A stretch of 49,252 bases of DNA from Thalassotalea profundi (GCF_014653195.1 NZ_BNAH01000019.1:1-49252), one strand, 5' to 3'; shown: positions 8,370-17,835, numbered from the stretch's first letter. The notes: generated by a model from the letters alone, not told the origin. Numbers and translations: made by a program.

Positions 8370-10043
8370 ATGGATTTAGACGTAAAAAATCGATTAGAGA
8401 ATTTTGAACAATTACGAGTATTAGTCATTGATGATAATCTACTTGTTCATGATGTATTAAAAAGGTCTTTCTATGACTTAGGCATACGCATGGTGAGCTG
8501 TGCTCAAAGTGCCTATTATGCTATCAGTTTGTGCAATAAAATGTGTTTCGATGTTGTTATTTGCTCATTTAATGTCAGTAGCGATCGCGATGGTTTTCAT
8601 CTATTAGAAGAGTTAAAATTTAAAGGCTTTGTTACCCACACCACAGTTTTAATTTTTCTTAGTACAGAAACAAATGAGTCTTTAGTTAATGCTATTATTG
8701 AATTAGATCCTGATGATTTTTGGGTTAAGCCATTAGTGCCAAAACTGGTACAAGACAGACTGACACATACCTTAAAGGTTAAACAACAATTATTTAATAT
8801 GTACTACGCTTTAGATCACCGAGAATTTTCTAAAGCTATCTACTTTGCCGACAGGCATTTATCTAATGAAGAATTAAAAAAATATAGAACGCATATTTTA
8901 AGGATGAAAGGTGATGCACTTTTGAATTTGTTAGAGTATTCAGAAGCAGAAATATTTTATAAAAACTTACTTGAAGAAATACGCCATGGCTGGGTATATA
9001 TTGGCTTTGTACAATCGTTATTAAAGCAGGGACGAATTGATGAGATTAAAAAGCTTATCGATTCTCTTATTGAAAAGCCTAACACACGTTTTGCAACTCA
9101 TGATTTACTTGCGCAATATTATATAGAGCAAGAAAATTACTCCGCAGCGTATGAAGAAATCAAAAAAGCGACTGCATTATCTCCCCGTAATATAGAGCGA
9201 AATAGAAAATCATGGGATTTAGCACGTTTAAATCACGATCACCAAGGGCAATATATTGCGACACAGAATATCGCCAAACAAGCAAAAAACTCAATTCATG
9301 ACTCACCTGATTTAATGTTAAACGTAATTCGTTCAGCGATAGATCTTATTTGTACTGTATCAGATGAGAATTCGGCGAAGCTGATTACACAAGTTCAAAG
9401 ATATATTCAACGTTTAGAAATAGAGTATGGTAAAGCGCATGATTTAACGCAACAATTAACGGTAATTCAAGCGCGTTTATTCAATGTACAAAAACAATCA
9501 GATAAAGCGAAGCGCTTGGTGGAAACTCAAATTAGTCTTCGTCCAAGTGCATCAATTGAAGATAACTTAGATAAAGTTAAAGTTTTTCATGAATTAGGTA
9601 TGCGTGAAGAAGCGGCTGTTTTATTACAAGCAATAAAGAACCAAATTATGGGGGACTCTTTAACAAGTCAAGTGGTGAACAAATATATAGAGCAGGAAAC
9701 ACAAGAGCGATCGGATATTCATTTTACACCTAAACATTTGTATGAAATGTCAGAGGAGCATATGAGAAAGTGTCGTTATGTCCCCGCTTTAGAGGCTATA
9801 ATTCAAGCACAGCATTTAGCTCCTACATCAATAAAATTTGCGTCTAGTTTGTTGAATATTATGAGCCTCATGAAAGAAAAAAATGAGCTTGATGATGCCT
9901 ATTTAGAATATGCTGATAAAGCAATAACTACTTTTAGTGCAGCTAACTTAAATGAAGACTCTCAACATAAGGTAGACCAATTAATAGAGCGTTGGAAAAC
10001 ATTAACTGGGCAAAAAGAAAAAGAAGAAGAAAAAGAAGAATAG
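8370..10043 (+). CDS. Receiver domain-TPR protein with a substituted phospho-acceptor
   Basis: A 557-residue cytosolic protein. Residues ~14-135 form a CheY-like receiver: the acidic pair Asp21-Asp22 (VLVIDDN), a Ser98 in the switch position and Lys120 in FWVKPL are present. In the third strand, VVICSFNVSSDRDG has Ser66 where related receiver-TPR proteins have Asp (CDYNL). Phosphorylation at the usual site is therefore not expected. The rest (~145-545) is helical with TPR-like pairs (for example YYIEQENYSAAYEEIKKATALSPRN) and ends in a charged KEKEEEKEE tail. There is no DNA-binding or enzymatic output, so it is probably a protein-protein adaptor. GAGG lies 6 bases before the ATG. It is the last gene of the cluster starting at 4732 and is convergent with queG. 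Confidence 0.88.
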   Translation: MDLDVKNRLENFEQLRVLVIDDNLLVHDVLKRSFYDLGIRMVSCAQSAYYAISLCNKMCFDVVICSFNVSSDRDGFHLLEELKFKGFVTHTTVLIFLSTETNESLVNAIIELDPDDFWVKPLVPKLVQDRLTHTLKVKQQLFNMYYALDHREFSKAIYFADRHLSNEELKKYRTHILRMKGDALLNLLEYSEAEIFYKNLLEEIRHGWVYIGFVQSLLKQGRIDEIKKLIDSLIEKPNTRFATHDLLAQYYIEQENYSAAYEEIKKATALSPRNIERNRKSWDLARLNHDHQGQYIATQNIAKQAKNSIHDSPDLMLNVIRSAIDLICTVSDENSAKLITQVQRYIQRLEIEYGKAHDLTQQLTVIQARLFNVQKQSDKAKRLVETQISLRPSASIEDNLDKVKVFHELGMREEAAVLLQAIKNQIMGDSLTSQVVNKYIEQETQERSDIHFTPKHLYEMSEEHMRKCRYVPALEAIIQAQHLAPTSIKFASSLLNIMSLMKEKNELDDAYLEYADKAITTFSAANLNEDSQHKVDQLIERWKTLTGQKEKEEEKEE

Positions 10044-10075
10044 CTTGTCTTATTATCTTAGTTATGAAAGAAAGC

Positions 10076-11221
10076 TTAAGCATCTCTAGGTAAACCTTTT
10101 TCTATTGATCTGATCAATCGAGCATTTAAACGTTCGTTTCCAGTCAACGTGATTACTTTTTGCTTTTTGCTTTGCTGTTCAAGCGCCCAATCTATATGTT
10201 CCTGCACTAAGGGTGAAGCTATTTCTCGCTGTTGTTGAAGTGCATCAACTATCTCTTGTCTATAATCGGCATTTCCTAAAGCGACTGAAATATTTCGTAA
10301 CCATTGCTGATACCCAATTCGACGAATAGGAGAGCCTTGGGTATTATTTAAAAAATCTTGCTCGCTCCACAGAAAAAGTTTCAGTAAGGAGGTGCGGTCA
10401 AGTTTATGTCGTGCTTGAAAGTCTTGCTCTACACTTAATTGGGCATATTGATTCCAAGGACAAATTAATTGGCAATCATCGCAACCATATATACGATTTC
10501 CTAGCAAGGATCTGAATTCCAGTGGTATAGCATCTTTTAACTCAATAGTAAGATACGATATGCAGCGCCTAGCATCGACCACATAAGGTTCAACGATGGC
10601 ATTGGTAGGGCAAATTTTAATACAAGCAACACATTTGCCACAATTTTCACTTACTGGCTGGTCACAAGGTAGGGGGATATCTACGAGTAACTCGCCAATA
10701 AAAAACCAAGAACCAGCTTCTTGGCTTAATAACAAGCTATGTTTTCCTACCCAGCCTAAGCCAGCCTTTTCCGCTAGTGGGCGTTCTAATATTGGTGCAG
10801 AATCGACAAAAGGACGGTAATTTAAATTAGCACAGTAATCTTTTATTTGTTCACCAAGCTTTTTCAGTCGTTTGCGCATTAACTTATGATAATCTCGACC
10901 AAGTGCGTATCGACTCACATAAGCTTTGTCTTTATCTTGTAATGTTTGGGCAAATCTTGCGTCAGATGGTAAATAGTCTAATCGAACTGAAATAACTCTT
11001 AAAGCGCCAGGAGCTAACTCTGCCGGGCGCGCGCGCATTAACCCATGACTTTCCATATAATGCATATCACCATGATAATTATTGGCTAGCCACTTGGTAA
11101 GATTATCTTCATGATCACTTAAATTAACATTTGTGATCCCTACTTTATTAAAGCCTAAGTCTTTGCCCCAAAGCTTTATTCTATTAGCAAGTTCAAGATA
11201 ATCAAAAGAGGGTGTTGTCAT
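10076..11221 (-). CDS. queG: Epoxyqueuosine reductase
   Basis: QueG performs the last step of queuosine synthesis in tRNA, reducing epoxyqueuosine to queuosine with cobalamin and two 4Fe-4S clusters. The 381-residue protein shows both ferredoxin-like cluster motifs: CGKCVACIKICP (Cys194, 197, 200, 204) and CDDCQLICPWNQ (Cys247, 250, 254), with Cys220 between. The conserved FVDSAPILERP contains the likely proton donor Asp140, and GLGWVGKHSLL is also typical. A HEAT-like C-terminal part follows. Length is normal for the family. It is divergent from tsaE, the usual neighbour in gammaproteobacteria (queG/yjeS next to yjeE). Confidence 0.97.
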   Translation of the reverse strand: MTTPSFDYLELANRIKLWGKDLGFNKVGITNVNLSDHEDNLTKWLANNYHGDMHYMESHGLMRARPAELAPGALRVISVRLDYLPSDARFAQTLQDKDKAYVSRYALGRDYHKLMRKRLKKLGEQIKDYCANLNYRPFVDSAPILERPLAEKAGLGWVGKHSLLLSQEAGSWFFIGELLVDIPLPCDQPVSENCGKCVACIKICPTNAIVEPYVVDARRCISYLTIELKDAIPLEFRSLLGNRIYGCDDCQLICPWNQYAQLSVEQDFQARHKLDRTSLLKLFLWSEQDFLNNTQGSPIRRIGYQQWLRNISVALGNADYRQEIVDALQQQREIASPLVQEHIDWALEQQSKKQKVITLTGNERLNARLIRSIEKGLPRDA

Positions 11222-11334
11222 TGAGTAATAACACTATTATATGTCAGTTTTAATTATCATAAGTTTACCATAAAAGCCTTATCAGGTGACAGTCACAGTA
11301 TGTGTATTGCTAGCATGGATTACGCATAATCAGG

Positions 11335-11340
11335 TATAAT
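11335..11340 (+). promoter_or_regulatory. Candidate -10 element for the tsaE-amiB-mutL-miaA run
   Basis: A perfect TATAAT lies 39 bases before the preferred tsaE start, in the queG/tsaE divergent region. No good -35 hexamer is visible at 16-18 bp, so this rests on the -10 alone. Confidence 0.4.
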
Positions 11341-11378
11341 TTCTTTGCTTGTATTTTAGATTGGACTATTACCCAAAT

Positions 11379-11888
11379 ATGAACGTAGATATGAATAAAC
11401 CATGTTCAGCGCCTCGGACTGAAAAAGAGTTTAATTTAGCAGATGAATCTGCCACTGTTACCTTTGGTAACAAATTAGCTAATATTGTAAAAAATGAACT
11501 TAATCATGGGATTGTCGTCTATTTAAACGGTGATTTAGGTACAGGGAAAACTACTCTTACTCGTGGGTTTGTGCAAGGGTTAGGACACAAGGGTAATGTT
11601 AAAAGCCCAACTTATACATTAGTTGAGCCATACGATTTAGGTGAATGGCAAGTATATCATTTTGATTTATATCGCTTAGCTGATCCTGAAGAATTAGAAT
11701 ATATGGGAATACGCGATTACTTTGGTGCGCAAAGTAACTGCTTTATTGAATGGCCAGAAAAAGGCGCTGGGCTATTGGCTAATGCCGATGTTACTATTAA
11801 TATAGAATATCAAGGTGAGCAGCGAAAATTAACAATAAGTTCACATACAACTATTGGGCATAAATTACTTTTAGGGCTGACTGAGTAA
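11379..11888 (+). CDS. tsaE: tRNA t6A37 synthesis ATPase TsaE
   Basis: TsaE is the ATPase partner of TsaB-TsaD in forming threonylcarbamoyladenosine at position 37 of ANN-reading tRNAs. Seen here: Walker A GDLGTGKTT (Lys57 from this start), KSPTYTLVEPY, and YHFDLYRLADPEELEYMG followed by FIEWPEKG. An in-frame TTG at 11349 would give 179 residues. The ATG at 11379 (169 residues) or the one at 11391 fits the family's usual ~155 residues better, and neither has a clear ribosome binding site, so the exact start is open. It heads a plus-strand run with amiB, mutL and miaA, the same order as in many gammaproteobacteria. Confidence 0.95.
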   Translation: MNVDMNKPCSAPRTEKEFNLADESATVTFGNKLANIVKNELNHGIVVYLNGDLGTGKTTLTRGFVQGLGHKGNVKSPTYTLVEPYDLGEWQVYHFDLYRLADPEELEYMGIRDYFGAQSNCFIEWPEKGAGLLANADVTINIEYQGEQRKLTISSHTTIGHKLLLGLTE

Positions 11889-11972
11889 ATAGTTATATGT
11901 TCCTAAGTTGTGCAAATGCCCTAGTCTAGAAAAGAAGTAAATTAATTTAAATTATTTGGGGTTGTTAGTCAC

Positions 11973-13298
11973 ATGAATTTGGTAGTAGCAATACGTACAT
12001 TAGTTATTTTCTTGCTTACGTTTTTGGTTTTCTCACCATTTACCTATGCGGCTAATAGTATTGATGGTATTCGTGTTTGGCCTGCTCCTGAAAATACTCG
12101 CATCGTTTTTGATTTAAAGACCACCCCAGAATATACGTATTTTAGCCTAAAGAACCCACAACGTTTAGTGATTGACTTTAAATATACTAAAAACTTGGTT
12201 GAGTTAGAAACTCTTGCTAGGAATGATAAGCGCATAAAGCGTATTCGAACTTCCAAACCTAAATACAAGGGAGGTATGCGCCTTGTATTAGAATTAAATG
12301 ATGATTATAAGCTAACGCTATTTCCATTAGCACCAGCAGGTCAATATGGTAATCGTTTAGTTGTCGATTTGTTCGATCCTCATCGTGTGAACCAAACCGT
12401 AGAAACACATACGCCTAATGATAAGCGAGATATTGTTATTGCCGTGATAGCCGGCCATGGAGGTGAAGATCCTGGTTCAATAGGGGCATCGGGAACCTAT
12501 GAAAAACATATAACGCTTAATATTGCAAAAAAGCTGTCACGATTAATTGATCGTCAGACAGGGTTTAAGGCGGTAATGATCCGCAGCGGTGATTACTATG
12601 TTAACCATGATCGAAAAATTGAACTTTCCCGTGAAAAAGGTGCTGATTTATTAATATCAATTCATGCTGATGCCTTTACTTCAGCACAACCTCATGGTGC
12701 TTCTGTATTGGTACAGTCTACACGCCGAGCCGATTCAGAGTTTACTCGTTGGATTTCAAATCGCCAAAAAGAGTCAGAATTATTAGGCGGTGCCGGTGAC
12801 ACCATAAAGAAAACTAAAGACAAAAACCTAGCGATCACATTAGCGGATATGAAGAAAGAATATACCATGGCAAGTAGCTACGAATTTGCCGAGCACGTGA
12901 TTAAGCAAATGAAAAAAGTAACTAAATTGCATAAGAAAACGCCAGAGCGATTGAGCTTAGCGGTATTAAAATCTGCTGATATTCCATCTGTTTTGATTGA
13001 AACCGGTTTTATTTCCAATCCACAAGAAGAAAAGCGATTAAATAATTCAGCTCATCAACAAAAGCTCGCAAAGTCTATTTTTACTGCAATAACGCATTAT
13101 TTTGAACTACATCCTCCTCAAGGTAGTTTAATTGCGGCAATGACGTTGAAGAAACATAAAGTTGCTAGAGGGGAGTCACTTTCAGTTGTTGCACAGCGTT
13201 ATAATGTATCTGTGAATCAACTAAAATCATTAAATAATTTATCATCAAATGTTGTCCGCATTGGACAAACACTTAAAATTCCTCGCGCCGCTTTATAA
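11973..13298 (+). CDS. amiB: N-acetylmuramoyl-L-alanine amidase AmiB with LysM domain
   Basis: A periplasmic zinc amidase that cuts the peptide from peptidoglycan glycan strands during daughter-cell separation. The 441 residues comprise a signal peptide (~1-26), an AMIN domain (~28-135) for septal targeting, an amidase_3 catalytic domain (~152-373) and a C-terminal LysM (~393-438, HKVARGESLSVVAQRYNVS). Zinc ligands are visible: His162 in IAGHGGEDPG, Glu177 in TYEKH and His231 in SIHADAF. The later Glu in LIETGFISN is also there. The helical insert after the SIHADAF region corresponds to the segment that makes AmiB depend on an EnvC/NlpD-type activator. GGGG precedes the ATG. It lies between tsaE and mutL, the common order. 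Confidence 0.96.
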   Translation: MNLVVAIRTLVIFLLTFLVFSPFTYAANSIDGIRVWPAPENTRIVFDLKTTPEYTYFSLKNPQRLVIDFKYTKNLVELETLARNDKRIKRIRTSKPKYKGGMRLVLELNDDYKLTLFPLAPAGQYGNRLVVDLFDPHRVNQTVETHTPNDKRDIVIAVIAGHGGEDPGSIGASGTYEKHITLNIAKKLSRLIDRQTGFKAVMIRSGDYYVNHDRKIELSREKGADLLISIHADAFTSAQPHGASVLVQSTRRADSEFTRWISNRQKESELLGGAGDTIKKTKDKNLAITLADMKKEYTMASSYEFAEHVIKQMKKVTKLHKKTPERLSLAVLKSADIPSVLIETGFISNPQEEKRLNNSAHQQKLAKSIFTAITHYFELHPPQGSLIAAMTLKKHKVARGESLSVVAQRYNVSVNQLKSLNNLSSNVVRIGQTLKIPRAAL

Positions 13299-13321
13299 TT
13301 TAACTCTACTTGGTATAAATA

Positions 13322-15187
13322 ATGACAATAGAAATTTTACCCGCGCGTTTAGCTAACCAAATCGCGGCGGGTGAAGTGGTTGAACGTCCCGCTTCAGTGG
13401 TGAAAGAGTTAGTTGAAAATAGTTTGGATGCTGGCGCAACTGCAATTAAAATCGACATAGAAAAAGGTGGCGCTAAACGCATAAAAATATCTGATAATGG
13501 CTGTGGTATTGAGAAAGGTGAACTTACTTTAGCGTTAAGTCGCCATGCCACCAGTAAAATTAAAGATTTACATGATTTAGAGGGAATTAGTAGTTTAGGT
13601 TTTCGTGGTGAAGCGTTGGCGAGTATTAGTTCTGTATCTCGTTTAACCCTAACGTCAAAACCCGCTGACCAAGAGTCAGCATGGCAAGCTTGCGCCCAAG
13701 GGCGAGATATGGAAGTTACTATACTACCTGCAGCTCATAGTGATGGAACAACGATTGATGTGGTAGATTTATTTTTTAATACCCCAGCAAGACGAAAATT
13801 TCTACGTACTGAAAAAACAGAATTTTCTCATATTGAAGAAGTGATCAAACGAATAGCATTGGCTCGATTCGATGTAAGCTTTGTATTGTCTCATAACGGT
13901 AAAATTATTCGTCAATACCGCACAGCCAATAACCAACAACAATATGAAAAGCGTGTTGCTCAAGTTTGCGGCCAAGCATTTATAGACAATGCTTTGTATC
14001 TTGATTGCCAGCATGAGTCATTGCACCTACATGGTTGGATGGCAACCCCCAATTTTTCACGCAAACAAAACGATTTATGTTATAGCTATGTAAATGGAAG
14101 AATGATGCGTGATAAGTTAATCAATCATGCTATTCGCCAAGCTTATAGTGATTCATTACCCGCTGAAACGTACCCAGCGTTTGTTTTATTTTTAACATTA
14201 AATGTAAAAGAAGTTGATGTGAATGTTCATCCAGCTAAGCATGAAGTTCGTTTTCATCAATCGCGTTATGTGCATGATTTTATTTTTTCAGTTTGCCAAC
14301 AAACATTAACGACTCAGTACTCATCTCAAACTATGCCTGAAGAGCCTAGTGCGGAGGCAACAACTATAGAGCCATATTCCGCCCGTGAGCAGGAGTATGT
14401 AAACCCAATTCGTCAAATTAATGAAACACGAAAAAGTGATTATACTGTTTCAACGGCATCTTTTCGTAATAAGGAATTAACGAGTTCAAAGTCTAATAGC
14501 GTATATCAACGTTTAATGACACCATTGGCCGAAAAGTTATCAATAGAGTCTAAAGAAACAGCTAGAACTACCACTGAAGTATACTCTACAAGCAGCTCAA
14601 AAATGGCTATTCAGTGGCTTACTTTTATTGAGCCTAACTATATATTATTTAAGATTGAACAAAATATACGCTTAATTTCGGCAACATTTGTAGCAGAGGT
14701 CGTTACTTTAAACACCTTACAGCAACAATGGGAAAAAGGTTTAGTGAGTCAGCCGTTATTATTACCAATAAAATTTGAACTGTCAGTTGATGATAGTGTC
14801 AGAATTGGCAAGTATCAGGAGCAATTAAAGCATATTGGAATAGTCATGGACATGATATCTACGACTGAAATTAGAATTAGACAATTTCCTGCGTTATTAC
14901 GCCAGCAAAATATTAGTCAATGTTTTACCTTGCTTTTTAAGCAGCTTCAAGATGCTGAAGAAAACGGTAATGGTGTTAGTGAGCCGTTTTGGCAACAATT
15001 TATTGCAAAGAATATGGTAGATAAAACTTTCCAAGCGCAAGAAGTGCAGCAACTTTGGCAACAGTACTTGCAGTTGATGATAAATGAAGATAATGAAAAG
15101 CAATTAAATATATCGTTGCTAAGTAAAGGCTTAAGCTTGAATTCTGTAGATGTTGACCTCACATCAGTTAAAAAGCAATTAACTTAA
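13322..15187 (+). CDS. mutL: DNA mismatch repair protein MutL
   Basis: MutL links MutS mismatch recognition to strand incision. The 621-residue protein has the GHKL ATPase motifs near the N terminus: ENSLDAGAT, DNGCGI and GFRGEALASI, then NTPARRKFL and VNVHPAKHEVRF. The linker (~340-430) is rich in Ser and Thr and poorly conserved. The C-terminal dimerisation domain has no DQHAxxE-type endonuclease motif, so this is the MutH-partnered type usual in gammaproteobacteria. The start is 23 bases after the amiB stop, and miaA begins 4 bases after this stop. Confidence 0.97.
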   Translation: MTIEILPARLANQIAAGEVVERPASVVKELVENSLDAGATAIKIDIEKGGAKRIKISDNGCGIEKGELTLALSRHATSKIKDLHDLEGISSLGFRGEALASISSVSRLTLTSKPADQESAWQACAQGRDMEVTILPAAHSDGTTIDVVDLFFNTPARRKFLRTEKTEFSHIEEVIKRIALARFDVSFVLSHNGKIIRQYRTANNQQQYEKRVAQVCGQAFIDNALYLDCQHESLHLHGWMATPNFSRKQNDLCYSYVNGRMMRDKLINHAIRQAYSDSLPAETYPAFVLFLTLNVKEVDVNVHPAKHEVRFHQSRYVHDFIFSVCQQTLTTQYSSQTMPEEPSAEATTIEPYSAREQEYVNPIRQINETRKSDYTVSTASFRNKELTSSKSNSVYQRLMTPLAEKLSIESKETARTTTEVYSTSSSKMAIQWLTFIEPNYILFKIEQNIRLISATFVAEVVTLNTLQQQWEKGLVSQPLLLPIKFELSVDDSVRIGKYQEQLKHIGIVMDMISTTEIRIRQFPALLRQQNISQCFTLLFKQLQDAEENGNGVSEPFWQQFIAKNMVDKTFQAQEVQQLWQQYLQLMINEDNEKQLNISLLSKGLSLNSVDVDLTSVKKQLT

Positions 15188-15191
15188 ATTT

Positions 15192-16133
15192 ATGTCTAAA
15201 GTAGCTATTAACCAATTACCACCAGTAGTTTGTATTATGGGGCCAACGGCATCAGGTAAAACTGCATTAGCGATGGCGTTATATGACAGTATTGATAGTG
15301 ATATTATTAGTGTTGATTCAGCTTTAGTTTATCGTGATATGGATATTGGGACGGCTAAGCCAACGTTAGATGAATTGGCCCTGTATCCGCACAAATTAAT
15401 TAATATTAAGGATGCGAGTGAAAGCTACTCAGCGGCAGAGTTTTGTAAAGATGCATTAAAAGAAATTTCTACAATTAGAGCAAAAAATAGAGTACCAATT
15501 TTAGTTGGCGGTACTATGATGTATTTTAAAAGCTTAATTGAAGGTATATCACCATTGCCTGAAGCTGATGCTGGTATTCGAACCGCTATAGAGCAAGAAG
15601 CTTTGTTGCATGGCTGGGAATACTTACACAAACAATTGATAGCAGTGGATGCAGAGTCTGGGCAACGCATTCATAAAAATGATCCACAGCGTATAACCAG
15701 AGCTTTAGAAGTTTATAGAATTTCTGGTAAAACAATGACAGAGTTAACCAAAGTTAAAGGGGAAAGCTTATCAGGAGATGTGTTACAATTCGCTATTGCA
15801 CCAAAAGAAAGGGCTGATTTACATGCTCGTATTGCCCTTAGATTTGAACAAATGATAGCTCAAGGTTTCGAGCATGAGGTCGATAAATTAAAAAAGCGGG
15901 GAGATTTACATAAAGATTTACCATCTATTCGCTGTGTAGGATACCGTCAAATGTGGGAATACCTTAATGGTGACTACGATCATGATGAAATGATATTTAA
16001 AGGTATTTGTGCCACAAGACAGCTAGCTAAAAGACAATTAACTTGGTTGAGAAACTGGCCTGATATACATTGGCTTAATATGGAAGATGAAAATAATTTG
16101 CAACAAATTATAACTGCGCTAAGCAAACTCTAA
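15192..16133 (+). CDS. miaA: tRNA dimethylallyltransferase
   Basis: MiaA transfers a dimethylallyl group to N6 of A37 in tRNAs that read codons starting with U. The 313-residue protein has the P-loop GPTASGKTALA near residue 17, DSALVYRDMDIGTAKP, the LVGGTMMYFKSL motif and the C-terminal IRCVGYRQMWEYLNG and ATRQLAKRQLTWLR. Length is normal. It begins 4 bases after mutL and is followed by hfq, the conserved miaA-hfq-hflX order. Confidence 0.97.
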   Translation: MSKVAINQLPPVVCIMGPTASGKTALAMALYDSIDSDIISVDSALVYRDMDIGTAKPTLDELALYPHKLINIKDASESYSAAEFCKDALKEISTIRAKNRVPILVGGTMMYFKSLIEGISPLPEADAGIRTAIEQEALLHGWEYLHKQLIAVDAESGQRIHKNDPQRITRALEVYRISGKTMTELTKVKGESLSGDVLQFAIAPKERADLHARIALRFEQMIAQGFEHEVDKLKKRGDLHKDLPSIRCVGYRQMWEYLNGDYDHDEMIFKGICATRQLAKRQLTWLRNWPDIHWLNMEDENNLQQIITALSKL

Positions 16134-16142
16134 ACATTGATG

Positions 16143-16148
16143 TATAAT
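16143..16148 (+). promoter_or_regulatory. Candidate -10 element upstream of hfq
   Basis: A perfect TATAAT preceded directly by TG lies about 107 bases before the hfq ATG, just after the miaA stop. No convincing -35 is seen. In E. coli hfq has several promoters in this region, which makes the site plausible. Confidence 0.35.
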
Positions 16149-16254
16149 TAGAAGTGTTGAAGATACTAAGCAGTTAGTTTTATTACGAAAACAAGTAAAA
16201 TAATCAGTGTAAAAACACTTGAACTTAACTAAAAATAAGAAAAGGGGCCAAATA

Positions 16255-16515
16255 ATGGCAAAGGGGCAATCTTTACAAGACCCATTTTTGAATGCTTTGC
16301 GTCGTGATCGCATTCCGGTAGCAATATACTTAGTAAATGGTATTAAATTACAAGGACAAGTTGAGTCGTTCGATCAATTTGTTATTTTGTTAAAAAACAC
16401 AGTGAGTCAAATGGTATATAAACACGCCATTTCTACAGTGGTTCCATCTCGTGCTGTTAATACTGCACCACAGCAACCTGCCCAAGCTGGTTTTGAACAG
16501 GATCCTGAGGACTAA
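16255..16515 (+). CDS. hfq: RNA chaperone Hfq
   Basis: Hfq is the hexameric Sm-like chaperone that pairs small RNAs with mRNAs. The 86-residue protein starts [17 protein letters not shown], has Sm1 ([20 protein letters not shown]) and Sm2 ([12 protein letters not shown]) and a short tail of about 20 residues. The tail is shorter than in E. coli (102 residues in all) but ends in acidic residues (DPED), as is typical. An upstream in-frame TTG at 16219 would add 12 residues. The ATG at 16255 is preferred because it matches the conserved N terminus and has AAGGGG about 6 bases before it. Confidence 0.98.
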
Positions 16516-16548
16516 TGACACAATCTCGTATTGTTTGGTGTTGCTCAT

Positions 16549-17835
16549 TTGTTTGATCGTTATCAAGCTGGTGAGCAAGCGATACTTGTTCATATAGATT
16601 TTCCCGATGAGAATGCCCGCGAAGACTTACAAGAATTTGAAATGCTTGTGTCTTCTGCAGGTGTTAATGCACTAAATGTTATTACTGGGAAGCGTAATAG
16701 CCCTGATAGCAAGTTTTTTGTAGGCAGTGGTAAAGCAGGAGAAATTGCTGAGGCAGTAAAACTGTTTGATGCAAATATCGTACTTTTTAATCATAGCCTT
16801 ACGCCATCACAAGAAAAGCAGATTGAAGCATTATGTGAATGCAGAGTTGTTGATCGTACCACCTTAATTTTAGATATTTTTGCACAACGAGCAAGAACAC
16901 ACGAAGGTAAGTTACAGGTAGAATTAGCACAACTACGACATATGAGTACCCGACTTATTCGTGGTTGGACCCACCTTGAAAGGCAAAAAGGTGGTATTGG
17001 TTTACGCGGTCCTGGTGAAACTCAGCTCGAAACTGATAGACGCTTGTTACGTGAGCGTATGACTAATATTCGTAAGCGCTTGGAAAAAGTTGAAAAGCAA
17101 CGACAACAAGGTCGTCGAGCTAGAAACAGAGCAGAGCTACCGACGATTTCCTTAGTTGGTTACACTAATGCGGGTAAGTCCTCGCTATTTAATCGAATTA
17201 CCCAGGCTGATGTTTACGCAGCCGATCAATTGTTTGCGACACTTGATCCGACCCTACGTCGAATAGAAGTTGAAGATGTAGGACGAGTGATATTAGCCGA
17301 TACCGTTGGTTTTATTCGTCATCTTCCTCATGACTTAGTGGCTGCATTTAAAGCTACATTAACGGAGACTAGGGAAGCAGAATTACTTCTTCATGTTATT
17401 GATATTTATGATGAAAGACGTACAGAAAATATTGAACAGGTAGAAGATGTTTTAAAAGAAATCGATGCTGGTGAAGTTCCGCAACTCTTGGTCTGTAATA
17501 AAATTGATAAATTAGATGATGTTGAACCTCGCATTGATCGAAATGAACAAGGATTGCCTATTCGAGTATGGCTGTCGGCTCACAGTGGAGCAGGCATTAA
17601 TTTATTATTTCAAGCTTTAGCTGAAAGGCTAGGCAAAGATATTGTAAAACATTGTTTAAAAATTCCCCCAGCTTATGGAAAATTTAGAGGTGCATTATAT
17701 AGGCTAAATTGCATTACCAATGAGCACTATGATGAAGAAGGGAATTGCATGATTGACATTAAAATGCCAGTTAGCGAATGGAATAAGTTGATAAAACAAG
17801 ACGAAGCCCTCATTCAAGGCTTTATTGAACATTAA
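16549..17835 (+). CDS. hflX: Ribosome-associated GTPase HflX
   Basis: HflX is a GTPase that binds the large ribosomal subunit and splits stalled ribosomes. Seen: the N-terminal domain with GSGKAGEIAEAV, the GLRGPGETQLETDRR helical motif, and the G domain with GYTNAGKSS (G1), the DTVGFIRHLPHDLV switch and NKID (G4). No ATG is available in frame. TTG at 16549 gives LFDRYQAGEQ, matching the start of E. coli HflX (MFDRYDAGEQ). A second TTG at 16531 would add six residues. From 16549 the protein is 428 residues. A 13-codon ATG frame (16515-16556) overlaps both the hfq stop and this start and may couple translation. Confidence 0.95.
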   Translation: MFDRYQAGEQAILVHIDFPDENAREDLQEFEMLVSSAGVNALNVITGKRNSPDSKFFVGSGKAGEIAEAVKLFDANIVLFNHSLTPSQEKQIEALCECRVVDRTTLILDIFAQRARTHEGKLQVELAQLRHMSTRLIRGWTHLERQKGGIGLRGPGETQLETDRRLLRERMTNIRKRLEKVEKQRQQGRRARNRAELPTISLVGYTNAGKSSLFNRITQADVYAADQLFATLDPTLRRIEVEDVGRVILADTVGFIRHLPHDLVAAFKATLTETREAELLLHVIDIYDERRTENIEQVEDVLKEIDAGEVPQLLVCNKIDKLDDVEPRIDRNEQGLPIRVWLSAHSGAGINLLFQALAERLGKDIVKHCLKIPPAYGKFRGALYRLNCITNEHYDEEGNCMIDIKMPVSEWNKLIKQDEALIQGFIEH

